From positions 33,216 to 97,215 of the forward strand of contig CAJURH010000004.1 of the NCBI GenBank assembly GCA_910588775.1: 64,000 nucleotides of DNA. Direction: 5' to 3'. Within the stretch, counting starts at the first letter, position 1. Each line of letters opens with the position of its first letter. The notes under the pieces are model-generated. The model saw nothing but the letters and a program-made list of their open reading frames with translations. It had not been told where the DNA came from and ran no database searches. This stretch comes from an uncultured Lachnospiraceae bacterium. Lineage in GTDB: Bacteria > Bacillota > Clostridia > Lachnospirales > Lachnospiraceae. The position numbers were made by a program, and so were the translations under genes. This document shows, piece by piece, positions 42,922 through 50,889 of the stretch.

Positions 42922-45570
42922 CTATTTTCTCATAAACAGCAGACCAAAAGATCTGGGCCCGCAGTTACTGGCAATGGCAGCGGACGCCTTTTGCAGATAA
43001 ACGCGTTCAAAAGGACAATGCTGCCGCACCATTTTCTGAATATAAGCAAGGCTTCTCTCATCCATTCCCGTGTAGGTAATAAACAGTATGCTGCGGTCAA
43101 TATTTCCCGCATCTTTCAATGCTTTGCGCACATAACTTCTTGTAACACGCGCAAAATTACCCATTTCCATACCACCAACAACCATCTTGCTTTTACGCAG
43201 CTTAATAACCGGATGCAGAAGCAATGTATCGCAAAGCGCCTGTACCCGTTTGGACAAATACCCCGAACGGCACATAATATGAGCACTGTCAATAATAAAT
43301 GCAGAGGAAATACGACGTCTGATCTTTTCCACAGCATTTATTATTTCTTCCTTTGAGGCATGCTGTTCCGCCATAGACGCAGCATACAACACCGACAGCC
43401 CCAGGCTGCTGGAAAGGTGACCGGAATCAAGCACCGTGATATTGTCAAAGGATTTCGCCGCTTCCAAGGCATTGTAATAACCCTGGCTGACATGCTTCGC
43501 CATGGTAATATGTATCACATTCTGGGCTATGGTCAACTTCTCCGCAAAGAATTTTTCATAATCCTCCACATCGGGCGGTTGGGAAACGCCCTTTTTGCCC
43601 GCGACGATATGCTCCACAAGCTCATCCGCCTTCAGCTCCTGTTCATCCAGAAAACGCCCCTGTTCCGTGCAGACATAATAAGGACAAACGGAAATGCGAA
43701 ATTTCTTTTTCAGCGATTCCGGCAGGTCACATACGCTGTCTGTAGTAATCATAAGCGGAAGCCTCTGTGTCTGTTCAAAGATCAGGATATCTTTTCCGAT
43801 TTCAAACTGGTTGACCTCTTCAGTGAGCTTTACCAGCTTCTTTGGAAGAATGTTCAGCACGGCCGCTTCCAAGAGCGCGCTGCTGACCGGCTTTGCTAGA
43901 TAGCCGCTGAATCCCTCTTTCTGATACAGAAGCTGATGTTCGCTTCCCGCATTGGCCGTCAGCGCAATTACCGGCACATCCTGACACAGACCCGCCGGCT
44001 GCGCGCGCAGCGCGTGAAGGCATTGAATGCCGTCCATCTCAGGCATTAGGTGATCCATCAAAATACAATCGTAATGCTGCGTCTGCGTCAGTTTCAGACA
44101 CTCCGCGCCACTTAAAGCCGTGTCTATCTGAATCTTTGTTTCGGCAAGCAGCTTACGTACCACCATCAGATTCATTTCATTGTCATCCACCACAAGCAGA
44201 CGGGCCTCTGGGGCTTCAAAACTCTGCTTATACTGCTCGTCATCATGGGTCTTCATGCGGGAAGCCAGCGTAAACGTTCCTAGTTCCTTATTATCCACAA
44301 TATCTTGATCCAGCGTGACACTGAAAATAGAACCTTTCATATAGACGCTGTTGACGCTGATCTCCCCCTCCATCAGTTCCACTAGCTGCTGCACAACGCT
44401 TAGTCCCAGACCAGTGCCTTCAATATGGCGGTTTTTCTTTTCATCCACTCGCTTAAAAGCATTAAAAAGATATGGAATGTCTTCCTTTTTTACCCCCTGT
44501 CCCGTATCCTCCACGCTATACCAGACACGCACCCGGTTCAGCGCCAGACGTTCGCACCGCACCGAAAGGGTAACCGAACCATGGCTTGTATATTTGACGG
44601 CATTGTTCAGCAAGTTAATCAGAATCTGTTTGATGCGCACTTCATCGCCACAAAGCATACTTGGAATGGAAGAGTCTACATGCAGCCGAAATTCCAGCCC
44701 CTTTTCCTTTGCCTTGATCCATATCATATTGACAATATCTGAAAAAAGTTCCCCCGTGCTGTATGAAACGTTTACAATTTCCATTTTCCCGGATTTAATC
44801 TTGGACAGATCCAGAATATCGTTGATAAGCGTCAGCAGCATTTTGCTAGCGCCCTGAATATTCCTGGCATTTTCCGCAACCTCATCGGGAATGTCCCCCC
44901 GGAGAATAATCTCATTTAACCCGATAATTGTATTGATAGGCGTGCGGATTTCATGACTCATACTGGAGAAAAAATTATTCTCCGCCTGGTTCAATTCCTC
45001 AATTTCCTTTTTCTGCTGTCTGGAAAGATGGTTTTCCTTCTCATAAAGCCGGATTAAAAACAAAAGAAGCACACTGGTCAGAAAACCCACTAAAACTACG
45101 GAAATGGCAGAATCAAAAAAGGAACGCGCCTTGGTATTTTCCGCCACATATTCCGGAAAATTATAGGAAACATAATAGCAAAGCAGTGTCTCTACTATGC
45201 AGAGCGCAAAAAACATTATCTTGCGCCTTCCACCAAGCGTAATGCTGATATAGATGAAGCAAAGCACAAACCATTCCGGCACTCCGCTGTAAAACCCGCC
45301 AGCGGTGAAATAAGCTACCGGCAAAATCAGAATCAGCAGCGCCACGATGGAAGTGGCTCCCGCATTGATGCACTCCTTTTTAATGCTGAATTTCACAACC
45401 GTCGCCATAAAAACAAGGCTTACCGCCAATATAGCCAGATTTGCAACGCTTCTGCCCATGGGCAGTATAAACATTAACGCAACCATACAGATGCCCGTAA
45501 CCACCCGAAACATACGCTCCCGCAAGCGGATTTTATGATCAAAGATGATTTCAAGCCATTTTTCTATCAC
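42922..45570 (-). CDS. Hybrid histidine kinase fused to a C-terminal DegV lipid-binding domain
   Basis: 882 residues. About six membrane segments at 22-173, linker, HisKA with His206 in FFSSMSHEIRTPINTI, ATPase domain about 305-420 (NLLNNAVKYTSHG, EGTGLGLSVV), a receiver at 456-575 with Asp506 in CILMDHLMPEMDG, then a complete DegV domain at about 604-882. DegV marks are ITTDSVCDLPESL, VSQPPDVEDYEKFF, VLDSGHLSSSLGL, RSGYLSKRVQALCDTLLLHPVI and the final NCGPRSFGLLFM. DegV/FakB proteins bind fatty acids, so the kinase may sense or be governed by lipid. Upstream in the same direction are a second hybrid kinase and a stand-alone receiver, forming one cassette. Family calls are firm; the lipid role is inferred. 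Confidence 0.9.
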   Translation of the reverse strand: MIEKWLEIIFDHKIRLRERMFRVVTGICMVALMFILPMGRSVANLAILAVSLVFMATVVKFSIKKECINAGATSIVALLILILPVAYFTAGGFYSGVPEWFVLCFIYISITLGGRRKIMFFALCIVETLLCYYVSYNFPEYVAENTKARSFFDSAISVVLVGFLTSVLLLFLIRLYEKENHLSRQQKKEIEELNQAENNFFSSMSHEIRTPINTIIGLNEIILRGDIPDEVAENARNIQGASKMLLTLINDILDLSKIKSGKMEIVNVSYSTGELFSDIVNMIWIKAKEKGLEFRLHVDSSIPSMLCGDEVRIKQILINLLNNAVKYTSHGSVTLSVRCERLALNRVRVWYSVEDTGQGVKKEDIPYLFNAFKRVDEKKNRHIEGTGLGLSVVQQLVELMEGEISVNSVYMKGSIFSVTLDQDIVDNKELGTFTLASRMKTHDDEQYKQSFEAPEARLLVVDDNEMNLMVVRKLLAETKIQIDTALSGAECLKLTQTQHYDCILMDHLMPEMDGIQCLHALRAQPAGLCQDVPVIALTANAGSEHQLLYQKEGFSGYLAKPVSSALLEAAVLNILPKKLVKLTEEVNQFEIGKDILIFEQTQRLPLMITTDSVCDLPESLKKKFRISVCPYYVCTEQGRFLDEQELKADELVEHIVAGKKGVSQPPDVEDYEKFFAEKLTIAQNVIHITMAKHVSQGYYNALEAAKSFDNITVLDSGHLSSSLGLSVLYAASMAEQHASKEEIINAVEKIRRRISSAFIIDSAHIMCRSGYLSKRVQALCDTLLLHPVIKLRKSKMVVGGMEMGNFARVTRSYVRKALKDAGNIDRSILFITYTGMDERSLAYIQKMVRQHCPFERVYLQKASAAIASNCGPRSFGLLFMRK

Positions 45571-45608
45571 CCAACGCCTCCTCCTTTCCTAATTAAAAAT
45601 ATCTAGAA

Positions 45609-45659
45609 TGTGTTTGAAAACCACTTTCTGCAGATAGCGGGAATGGTTTCTCAAACACA
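45609..45659. terminator. Hairpin between the two hybrid kinase genes
   Basis: TGTGTTTGAAAACCA (45609-45623) pairs with TGGTTTCTCAAACACA (45644-45659) with one bulged base. No T tract follows directly; it may reduce read-through into the DegV-kinase gene or protect the mRNA. Confidence 0.5.
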
Positions 45660-45661
45660 CC

Positions 45662-48277
45662 CTAGTGGATCTCGCTTTCATCCTGCTGTGGAGTTCCTAA
45701 AAATCCGCCAATGCTCTCACAGACTTCTTCGTACATGCGTAGCAGTTTGGGATGGTTTTCCAGAATGTATTCCGCATCTTCGTCTTTCCCTGCCCGCTCC
45801 AGCATTTTTGCATATTCTGAAAGATCTTTTGCGCCAATAGTCAGGGACGTGCTTTTTAAAGCATGAACTTTCACCGCATAATCCGCCCAGTTGGCCGATT
45901 GACAAAAAGCGTCAATCTCATCTTTCTTTTCCTGGCGCTGTTCAAAGAACATCTGCAGCATTTCCCAATAAAATTCTTCCTCGCCACAGCAGTAATCAAG
46001 TCCCATCTGCACGTCAATGCCCGCCTGCACAAGCGCGTCATAAGATAGGGGCGGCGCATCCTCCAATCCGGATTCTTCCGGCAAAGCGTCGTCCATACAA
46101 GAAACTTCCTGAAAAGATATTTTCTGAGACAAGGCTGTTTCTGGTTCTTCCTGATCAGCAAATTCGCCGTAAAGTTCAACATCGCTTTCCAGGGATTCGT
46201 TTTTCACCGCGTCCACCGAATTGTAATGTATGCAGCTCTCTGGCAACGCCCGGCGCAACGCCCGCTCCAGAACGGAACGTTCAATGGGCTTTGGCACAAA
46301 TTCCGTAAATCCCTCGTTTCGGAACATATTCCTTGCGCCGCTGACAGTATTTGCAGTCAGGGCAATCACCGGCACATCCTGATAGGCTCCATTATCAATT
46401 TCACGAATGCGCTTCAGCGTCTCTACGCCATCAAAGCCTGGCATCATATGATCCAGGAAAATCATGTCATAGGAAACTTCGGTACATCGCTTCACGGCCT
46501 CTCTTCCACTAAGGCAGGTGTCCACCTTTATTCCGTAGCTGCCCAAAACGCCTTTGGCCACCACAAGATTCATCTCTTCGTCGTCAACAGCCAGAACACG
46601 AACCCCCTCACAGGAAAATGGCCTGCTTCCCCCACCCTGCGTTTCTTCAAACTGGTTTTCCTGCGCATCTCCATTGAGCAAATTTACAACGGAAAGGGCA
46701 AAAAAAGGCTTATGAATCATAAGTAGCTTGCTGTCTCTGTCCAGAACAAACTCCCTTTCAGCAATCACCGCCACCTGAACGGTGTTTGTCAGCTCTTCAT
46801 AATAAGCTTGGTTCTCTTCGTATTCGGACTGCGCAATAAATACATGTGTCAAGTCATGATTGTTCATCAGGTTGAGAAGCCCCTCGAAGTTATGCGCCTG
46901 ATACCCCTCAATGCCAAGCCCTTCCACCAAATGCACAATCAGCTTGTCATAATACTTGCGCACCTCATCGCTGCTGTATTTGTCCGGCCGGAAATAACAC
47001 GCAATGCAGAGCCGCTCCACATTGGCAACCGTCATACTCGGTGTGTCATCCGCCACGCCCTGCGGAAGGCTAATACGAATCTTCATTCCCCGCTGTTCCT
47101 TGCTTTCAAAATGCATAAATCCTCCCATGGCTTCAAGAAGTCCCTGAGCAATGGGTATCCCAAGCCCCAGGCCGCCCGCCAGACGGCTGCTTCCGGAATC
47201 CGCCTGATAGAAATCATCATGCATCTGGGTCAGTTGGAAATCCGTCATGCCGATACCAGTATCATAAATATCCATGATCAGATTAACTCCATAACCCTCC
47301 CTCCGAAATTCAATACAGACGTTCACGCCGCCCTCTTCTGTAAACTTGATGGAGTTCTCCAACAGAATCTTCAACACATGGGAAATCTTTTCTGAATCTC
47401 CGATCAGAACCGCCGGCACCTTCGGATCGATGTCAAACACCATTTCCAGCTGGCGCTTGCCGCTTTGCACTGCAGTGGTCGTAATCACATCGTTGAGTAC
47501 AGAAGTGATCATATATTCTTCTTTTGCGCAAGTCAGCGTGCCTTCCACAATCTCCGTATAGTCAAGAATTTTATTAATCTGATTGGACAGACGTTTGCCG
47601 GCCATCTGTATGGACTGCATGTCCATCCGGATTTCCGGAGAAATGTCCTTTTCCAGCGCCACTTCGCTGATTCCAAGAACCATATTAATGGGTGTGCGGA
47701 ACTCATGAGACACATTCGACAAAAATTCAGCATTCTGCCGCCTCGCCTCCTCAAGCTGGGCATATGTACTGCGGTGCCTTTTTCGGTCTTCCATCCTCCT
47801 GTTGATCCGATATCTGGCAATGGCCGTCGCTCCCGCCACCACCGTGGCGCCAAGCGCCAGACGTATCATGTCACGTACGCTCATCTCACTCCTAATCGTG
47901 TGTAGAATCAGGTAATGATACAGCAGTTCCAGCATATACAGCGCGACTATCGTATATAATGGAAACTTTCTATCCAGCATGGAAAAAACAAGGAGCACCA
48001 TACAGGCTACAGCAGGTATATCAAACAGGCTGACTCTGTGCACTCCAAAGAAAAAAAATCCGACCAGCAGCAATCCGGTGCATAGATTTTCATAAAGCGT
48101 TTCCGAACCGAATCTTCCAATATGAAGGCACCACACCAGAGCGTTTCCAATCAGGAAAATCGGAACCATCCACCGCTCCCATGAAAACGCAATCGTAATC
48201 AGCATCAGCATTGTGCCAACCATGGTAACCACACCGGCCAAAAGCAAATGTTTGCTTGTCTGCCCTTCCACTCTCAT
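45662..48277 (-). CDS. Hybrid histidine kinase with receiver and HPt domains
   Basis: 871 residues. About six membrane helices (10-160), HisKA with His191 in FLSNVSHEFRTPINMV, ATPase about 290-405 (LLENSIKFTEEGG, GGLGLGIPIA), a receiver-like segment without clear phospho-site (about 420-540), a true receiver at about 560-680 with Asp609 in IFLDHMMPGFDG, an acidic linker, and an HPt domain at about 745-860 with His805 in VHALKSTSLTIGA. It can thus run a complete His-Asp-His relay, with output likely to the stand-alone receiver upstream, whose gene it overlaps by 4 bases. No cytoplasmic sensor domain is evident; the membrane part may sense. Confidence 0.92.
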   Translation of the reverse strand: MRVEGQTSKHLLLAGVVTMVGTMLMLITIAFSWERWMVPIFLIGNALVWCLHIGRFGSETLYENLCTGLLLVGFFFFGVHRVSLFDIPAVACMVLLVFSMLDRKFPLYTIVALYMLELLYHYLILHTIRSEMSVRDMIRLALGATVVAGATAIARYRINRRMEDRKRHRSTYAQLEEARRQNAEFLSNVSHEFRTPINMVLGISEVALEKDISPEIRMDMQSIQMAGKRLSNQINKILDYTEIVEGTLTCAKEEYMITSVLNDVITTTAVQSGKRQLEMVFDIDPKVPAVLIGDSEKISHVLKILLENSIKFTEEGGVNVCIEFRREGYGVNLIMDIYDTGIGMTDFQLTQMHDDFYQADSGSSRLAGGLGLGIPIAQGLLEAMGGFMHFESKEQRGMKIRISLPQGVADDTPSMTVANVERLCIACYFRPDKYSSDEVRKYYDKLIVHLVEGLGIEGYQAHNFEGLLNLMNNHDLTHVFIAQSEYEENQAYYEELTNTVQVAVIAEREFVLDRDSKLLMIHKPFFALSVVNLLNGDAQENQFEETQGGGSRPFSCEGVRVLAVDDEEMNLVVAKGVLGSYGIKVDTCLSGREAVKRCTEVSYDMIFLDHMMPGFDGVETLKRIREIDNGAYQDVPVIALTANTVSGARNMFRNEGFTEFVPKPIERSVLERALRRALPESCIHYNSVDAVKNESLESDVELYGEFADQEEPETALSQKISFQEVSCMDDALPEESGLEDAPPLSYDALVQAGIDVQMGLDYCCGEEEFYWEMLQMFFEQRQEKKDEIDAFCQSANWADYAVKVHALKSTSLTIGAKDLSEYAKMLERAGKDEDAEYILENHPKLLRMYEEVCESIGGFLGTPQQDESEIH

Positions 48278-48636
48278 TCTTCATCAAACTCCTTTGCAAC
48301 CCGCTTCAGCAATTCCGGAGGGTAAAAAGGCTTTTTCAGGTAATTCGCCGCTCCAAGTCTGATTGCGCTCATTACATCGTCCTCGTCTCCAGACGCCGTC
48401 AAGAAAATCACAGGAACCTTAATGGAGTAATTGTTCATCTGCTCAAAAGTCTCAATGCCATCCATGCCTGGCATTGCAATATCCAGAAGAACCAGATCTA
48501 TTCTATCCCGCTCAAGTCTGTCAAGCGCCTCTTCACCTGACTTGGCAAGAAGCACTCTGTACTGCTTCTCCAGAATCATCTTCGTCCTCTTCAAATTCAT
48601 TACATCATCATCCACCACTAAAATGCTTTTTTTCAT
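48274..48636 (-). CDS. Stand-alone response-regulator receiver protein (CheY-like)
   Basis: 120 residues, receiver domain only. Acidic pocket LVVDDD (positions 6-11), phospho-site Asp52 in LVLLDIAMPGMDG, threonine in FLTASGD, lysine in LKKPFYPPE. No output domain, so it acts through protein contacts or as a phosphate shuttle. It is the first gene of a leftward set and overlaps the following hybrid kinase gene by 4 bases. The ATG follows GGGAGGTTG. A promoter is visible at 48869-48897 with a leader of about 230 bases. Confidence 0.92.
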   Translation of the reverse strand: MKKSILVVDDDVMNLKRTKMILEKQYRVLLAKSGEEALDRLERDRIDLVLLDIAMPGMDGIETFEQMNNYSIKVPVIFLTASGDEDDVMSAIRLGAANYLKKPFYPPELLKRVAKEFDEE

Positions 48637-48868
48637 ATAGCAACCTCCCGTTTGACTCTCTCAGAAATTCTTCAAAACCCTTTAGAATCTAATTTTAATA
48701 GATTATGACGATAAAATCAAGCCCAATGGTTCCCATCCCATCTAACAGATTTTCACATACATTCTGAATACCCAAAACTTTTCTTTAATAGCGCAAATTG
48801 TCTTGCAGCGTTCAACAGACGCTGCACTGTTCAACTTTGCTTCTCCTTTTTTTGATATAATTGTCAAT

Positions 48869-48897
48869 AGTATAACATATCCATATTTATAAATCAA
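48869..48897 (-). promoter_or_regulatory. Promoter of the phosphorelay cassette
   Basis: Read leftward, TTGATT (48892-48897), a 17-base spacer and TATACT (48869-48874). The leader to the first ATG (48636) is about 225 bases and holds a small hairpin, GCAGCG...CGCTGC, near 48805-48830. Confidence 0.6.
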
Positions 48898-49260
48898 TAT
48901 GCACAATACTTACATTGAAACGCTTTCTATTCCTTTTTCTCCTTTTCGGATGGTCTTCTTTATCCATCCCTATACTTTTTAGCCCGTTCTAGTTCCTATG
49001 CCGTTCCATCCCTCTGATATCCGGCGCCTTTCTTCAGACTTTCGCATACCTGCGGGTCTTCAAAATACAGGCGTATATCCGTTTCCAAATTCCTCTGGGT
49101 TCCCATTGCATCGTCACAATCCGACCTTATATTTCTATCCCTTCAAGCTCCTTCGTGACATCTGTAATAAGTTTTAAAACACGCTCTAAACTACTGGAAT
49201 TAATCGTTGATTTTTTTGGATCTTTTACATATAATAAAACCACTTAATAAACAGCATAGA
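48898..49260. other. Intergenic stretch with a possible gene remnant
   Basis: No intact gene. On the minus strand short coding-like fragments appear, for example SSLERVLKLITDVTKELEGIE (about 49125-49200) and, in another frame, NLETDIRLYFEDPQVCESL (about 49035-49095), each closed by stops. They read like a decayed gene that I cannot identify. Confidence 0.3.
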
Positions 49261-49271
49261 GGAGAAGTTAT

Positions 49272-50153
49272 ATGAAAAAAGCAACTGTATACTTTACCAA
49301 AACCATTACTCCGGAAAGCCTTGTGAAGATTTACGACGCTTTGAACCGAAAACTTCATGGAAAAGTCGCCGTGAAAATTTCCACCGGCGAACCCGGCGGA
49401 CACAACTTCCTTCAGCCCTCCCTGATCGCGCCCCTGGTGCAGAAATTACAAGGAACCATCGTGGAATGTAACACCGCCTACGAAGGCCGCAGAAATACCA
49501 GCGAAGCCCATTGGCAAACCTTCCGCGACCATGGATTTGCCGCTATCGCGCCCTGTGATCTGATGGACGAAGAAGGGGAGTTGGTTCTGCCTGTGCGAAA
49601 CGGGCGCCAGTTAAAAGAAAATTACGTAGGCAGCCATCTGGCCAATTACGATTCCATGCTGGTTTTATCCCATTTTAAGGGACATGCCATGGGCGGTTTC
49701 GGCGGCGCGCTGAAAAACGTAGCCATCGGCATAGCCTCCGCTTACGGCAAAGGATGGATCCACTGCAACGGCGCGCCCTGCAACAGCATGGATGATATGT
49801 TCGCCGCAGACCACGATTCTTTTCTGGAGTCCATGGCCGACGCGGACAGCGCAGTGATCGACTACCTGGGAACCCGGAACATGGCCTACATCAATGTGGC
49901 CAACCGCCTGTCCATCGACTGTGACTGTGACGCCAATCCACACGACCCGGAGATGGCCGATATCGGAATATTCGCTTCCCTGGACCCGGTGGCTATCGAC
50001 CAGGCGTGCGTGGACGCTGTGTATGCTTCCTCTGACCCGGGCAAAGCTTCTCTAATTGAGCGGATGGAATCCTTAAACGGCATCCATACGGTGGAGGCCG
50101 CCGCCGCGCTGGGACTGGGAAACCGGGAGTATGAAACGGTGAATCTGGATTAA
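49272..50153 (+). CDS. DUF362 domain-containing protein
   Basis: 293 residues of the DUF362 family: start KKATVYFTKTI, then GKVAVKISTGEPGGHNFL, MLVLSHFKGHAMGGFGGALKN, and the C-terminal SLDPVAIDQACVDAVY. DUF362 proteins are often seen with ferredoxin domains in anaerobes; this one has only the DUF362 part, without a CxxCxxC cluster motif. The function is unknown. Ribosome site GAGGAGAAG before the ATG. It stands alone, with the metG T-box unit downstream. Confidence 0.85.
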   Translation: MKKATVYFTKTITPESLVKIYDALNRKLHGKVAVKISTGEPGGHNFLQPSLIAPLVQKLQGTIVECNTAYEGRRNTSEAHWQTFRDHGFAAIAPCDLMDEEGELVLPVRNGRQLKENYVGSHLANYDSMLVLSHFKGHAMGGFGGALKNVAIGIASAYGKGWIHCNGAPCNSMDDMFAADHDSFLESMADADSAVIDYLGTRNMAYINVANRLSIDCDCDANPHDPEMADIGIFASLDPVAIDQACVDAVYASSDPGKASLIERMESLNGIHTVEAAAALGLGNREYETVNLD

Positions 50154-50267
50154 GCTTTTCAAAGAATGCTGCAATGATGTATGCCGATGGCAAAAGTTCT
50201 TTGTCGTCGGCGTGAACCATTGCGGCATTTTTCAGCAGGATTTCCTAAGTCACAAACAAAACCTCAA

Positions 50268-50405
50268 TTAATATCCGATTAACCTTAACAGCTCCCTCAA
50301 ATCCGTCAATTCTTCTCCGTAATAAAACTCGCCGAGATTGGGAAGCGGCGGATTGTCTATTTCGGGCAGCGCTCCTGTATACTCTTTTAACAAAACTTTC
50401 TTCAT
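50268..50405 (-). CDS. Possible small protein or gene fragment, 45 residues
   Basis: On the minus strand an ATG frame gives MKKVLLKEYTGALPEIDN, continuing PPLPNLGEFYYGEELTDLRELLRLIGY before TAA. The composition is protein-like and clearly better than the longer basic frame that overlaps it, but no ribosome site precedes it. It may be the end of a lost gene or a real small protein. I do not recognise it. Confidence 0.3.
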   Translation of the reverse strand: MKKVLLKEYTGALPEIDNPPLPNLGEFYYGEELTDLRELLRLIGY

Positions 50406-50483
50406 TTTTCAAGACTGATTTATTAAAATTCAATTTTTTAGCGCCCTTTTTCATTTGACATCTCCTCATGGCCAAAAAAACAA

Positions 50484-50512
50484 TTTACAAACAGAATAAT
50501 TTATGTTATCCT
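50484..50512 (+). promoter_or_regulatory. metG promoter
   Basis: TTTACA (50484-50489), 17-base spacer, TATCCT (50507-50512), just upstream of the T-box leader. Confidence 0.55.
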
Positions 50513-50519
50513 AAAATAA

Positions 50520-50870
50520 CGATTTAGTAAAACAATAATAAAAACACAAAGACGAAGAGAGTACATCGGCGGATATGCCACAGAGAGATCCCACGAGGGA
50601 GCGGTTTTTGCAGCTTCCGGCGCTGAGAGGGGATGTATGGATTCCGATGGAACATGGCTTCTGAGCGGCGCACCGAACCGGAAAGGAATCTTATAATTTT
50701 CCTGACGGCTAGACTGCGACAGGATTCGCCTGTTACAGCGATAGGGTCTATGGACGGCAATGTTTCATGCACCCAATAAGGTCTGCACTGTGAGGTGCAG
50801 ATGAATGGAAGTGGTAACGCGGATTTTTCTCGCCTTCTCCTGGATTTAGGAGAAGGCGTTTTTGTGTTAA
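50520..50870 (+). promoter_or_regulatory. T-box leader controlling metG
   Basis: A leader of about 350 bases precedes the methionyl-tRNA synthetase gene. It contains the T-box sequence TGGAAGTGGTAACGCGG at 50806-50822, a variant of the usual AGGGTGGNACCGCG, followed by a terminator hairpin CGCCTTCTCC (50831-50840)/GGAGAAGGCG (50849-50858) and TTTTTG. The 5' part (from about 50535) can form the long stem I with AGAGAGTAC at its base. T-boxes bind uncharged tRNA and prevent termination when it is abundant; from the gene downstream the tRNA should be tRNA-Met. Several ATG triplets occur in stem I and I cannot fix the specifier by eye. Confidence 0.85.
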
Positions 50871-50889
50871 AAAAAGAAGGAGAAGAAAT

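Noticed and set aside
50520..50870. SAM-type riboswitch before metG
   Set aside because: The T-box sequence and terminator arrangement fit a tRNA-sensing leader better; no S-box core was seen.
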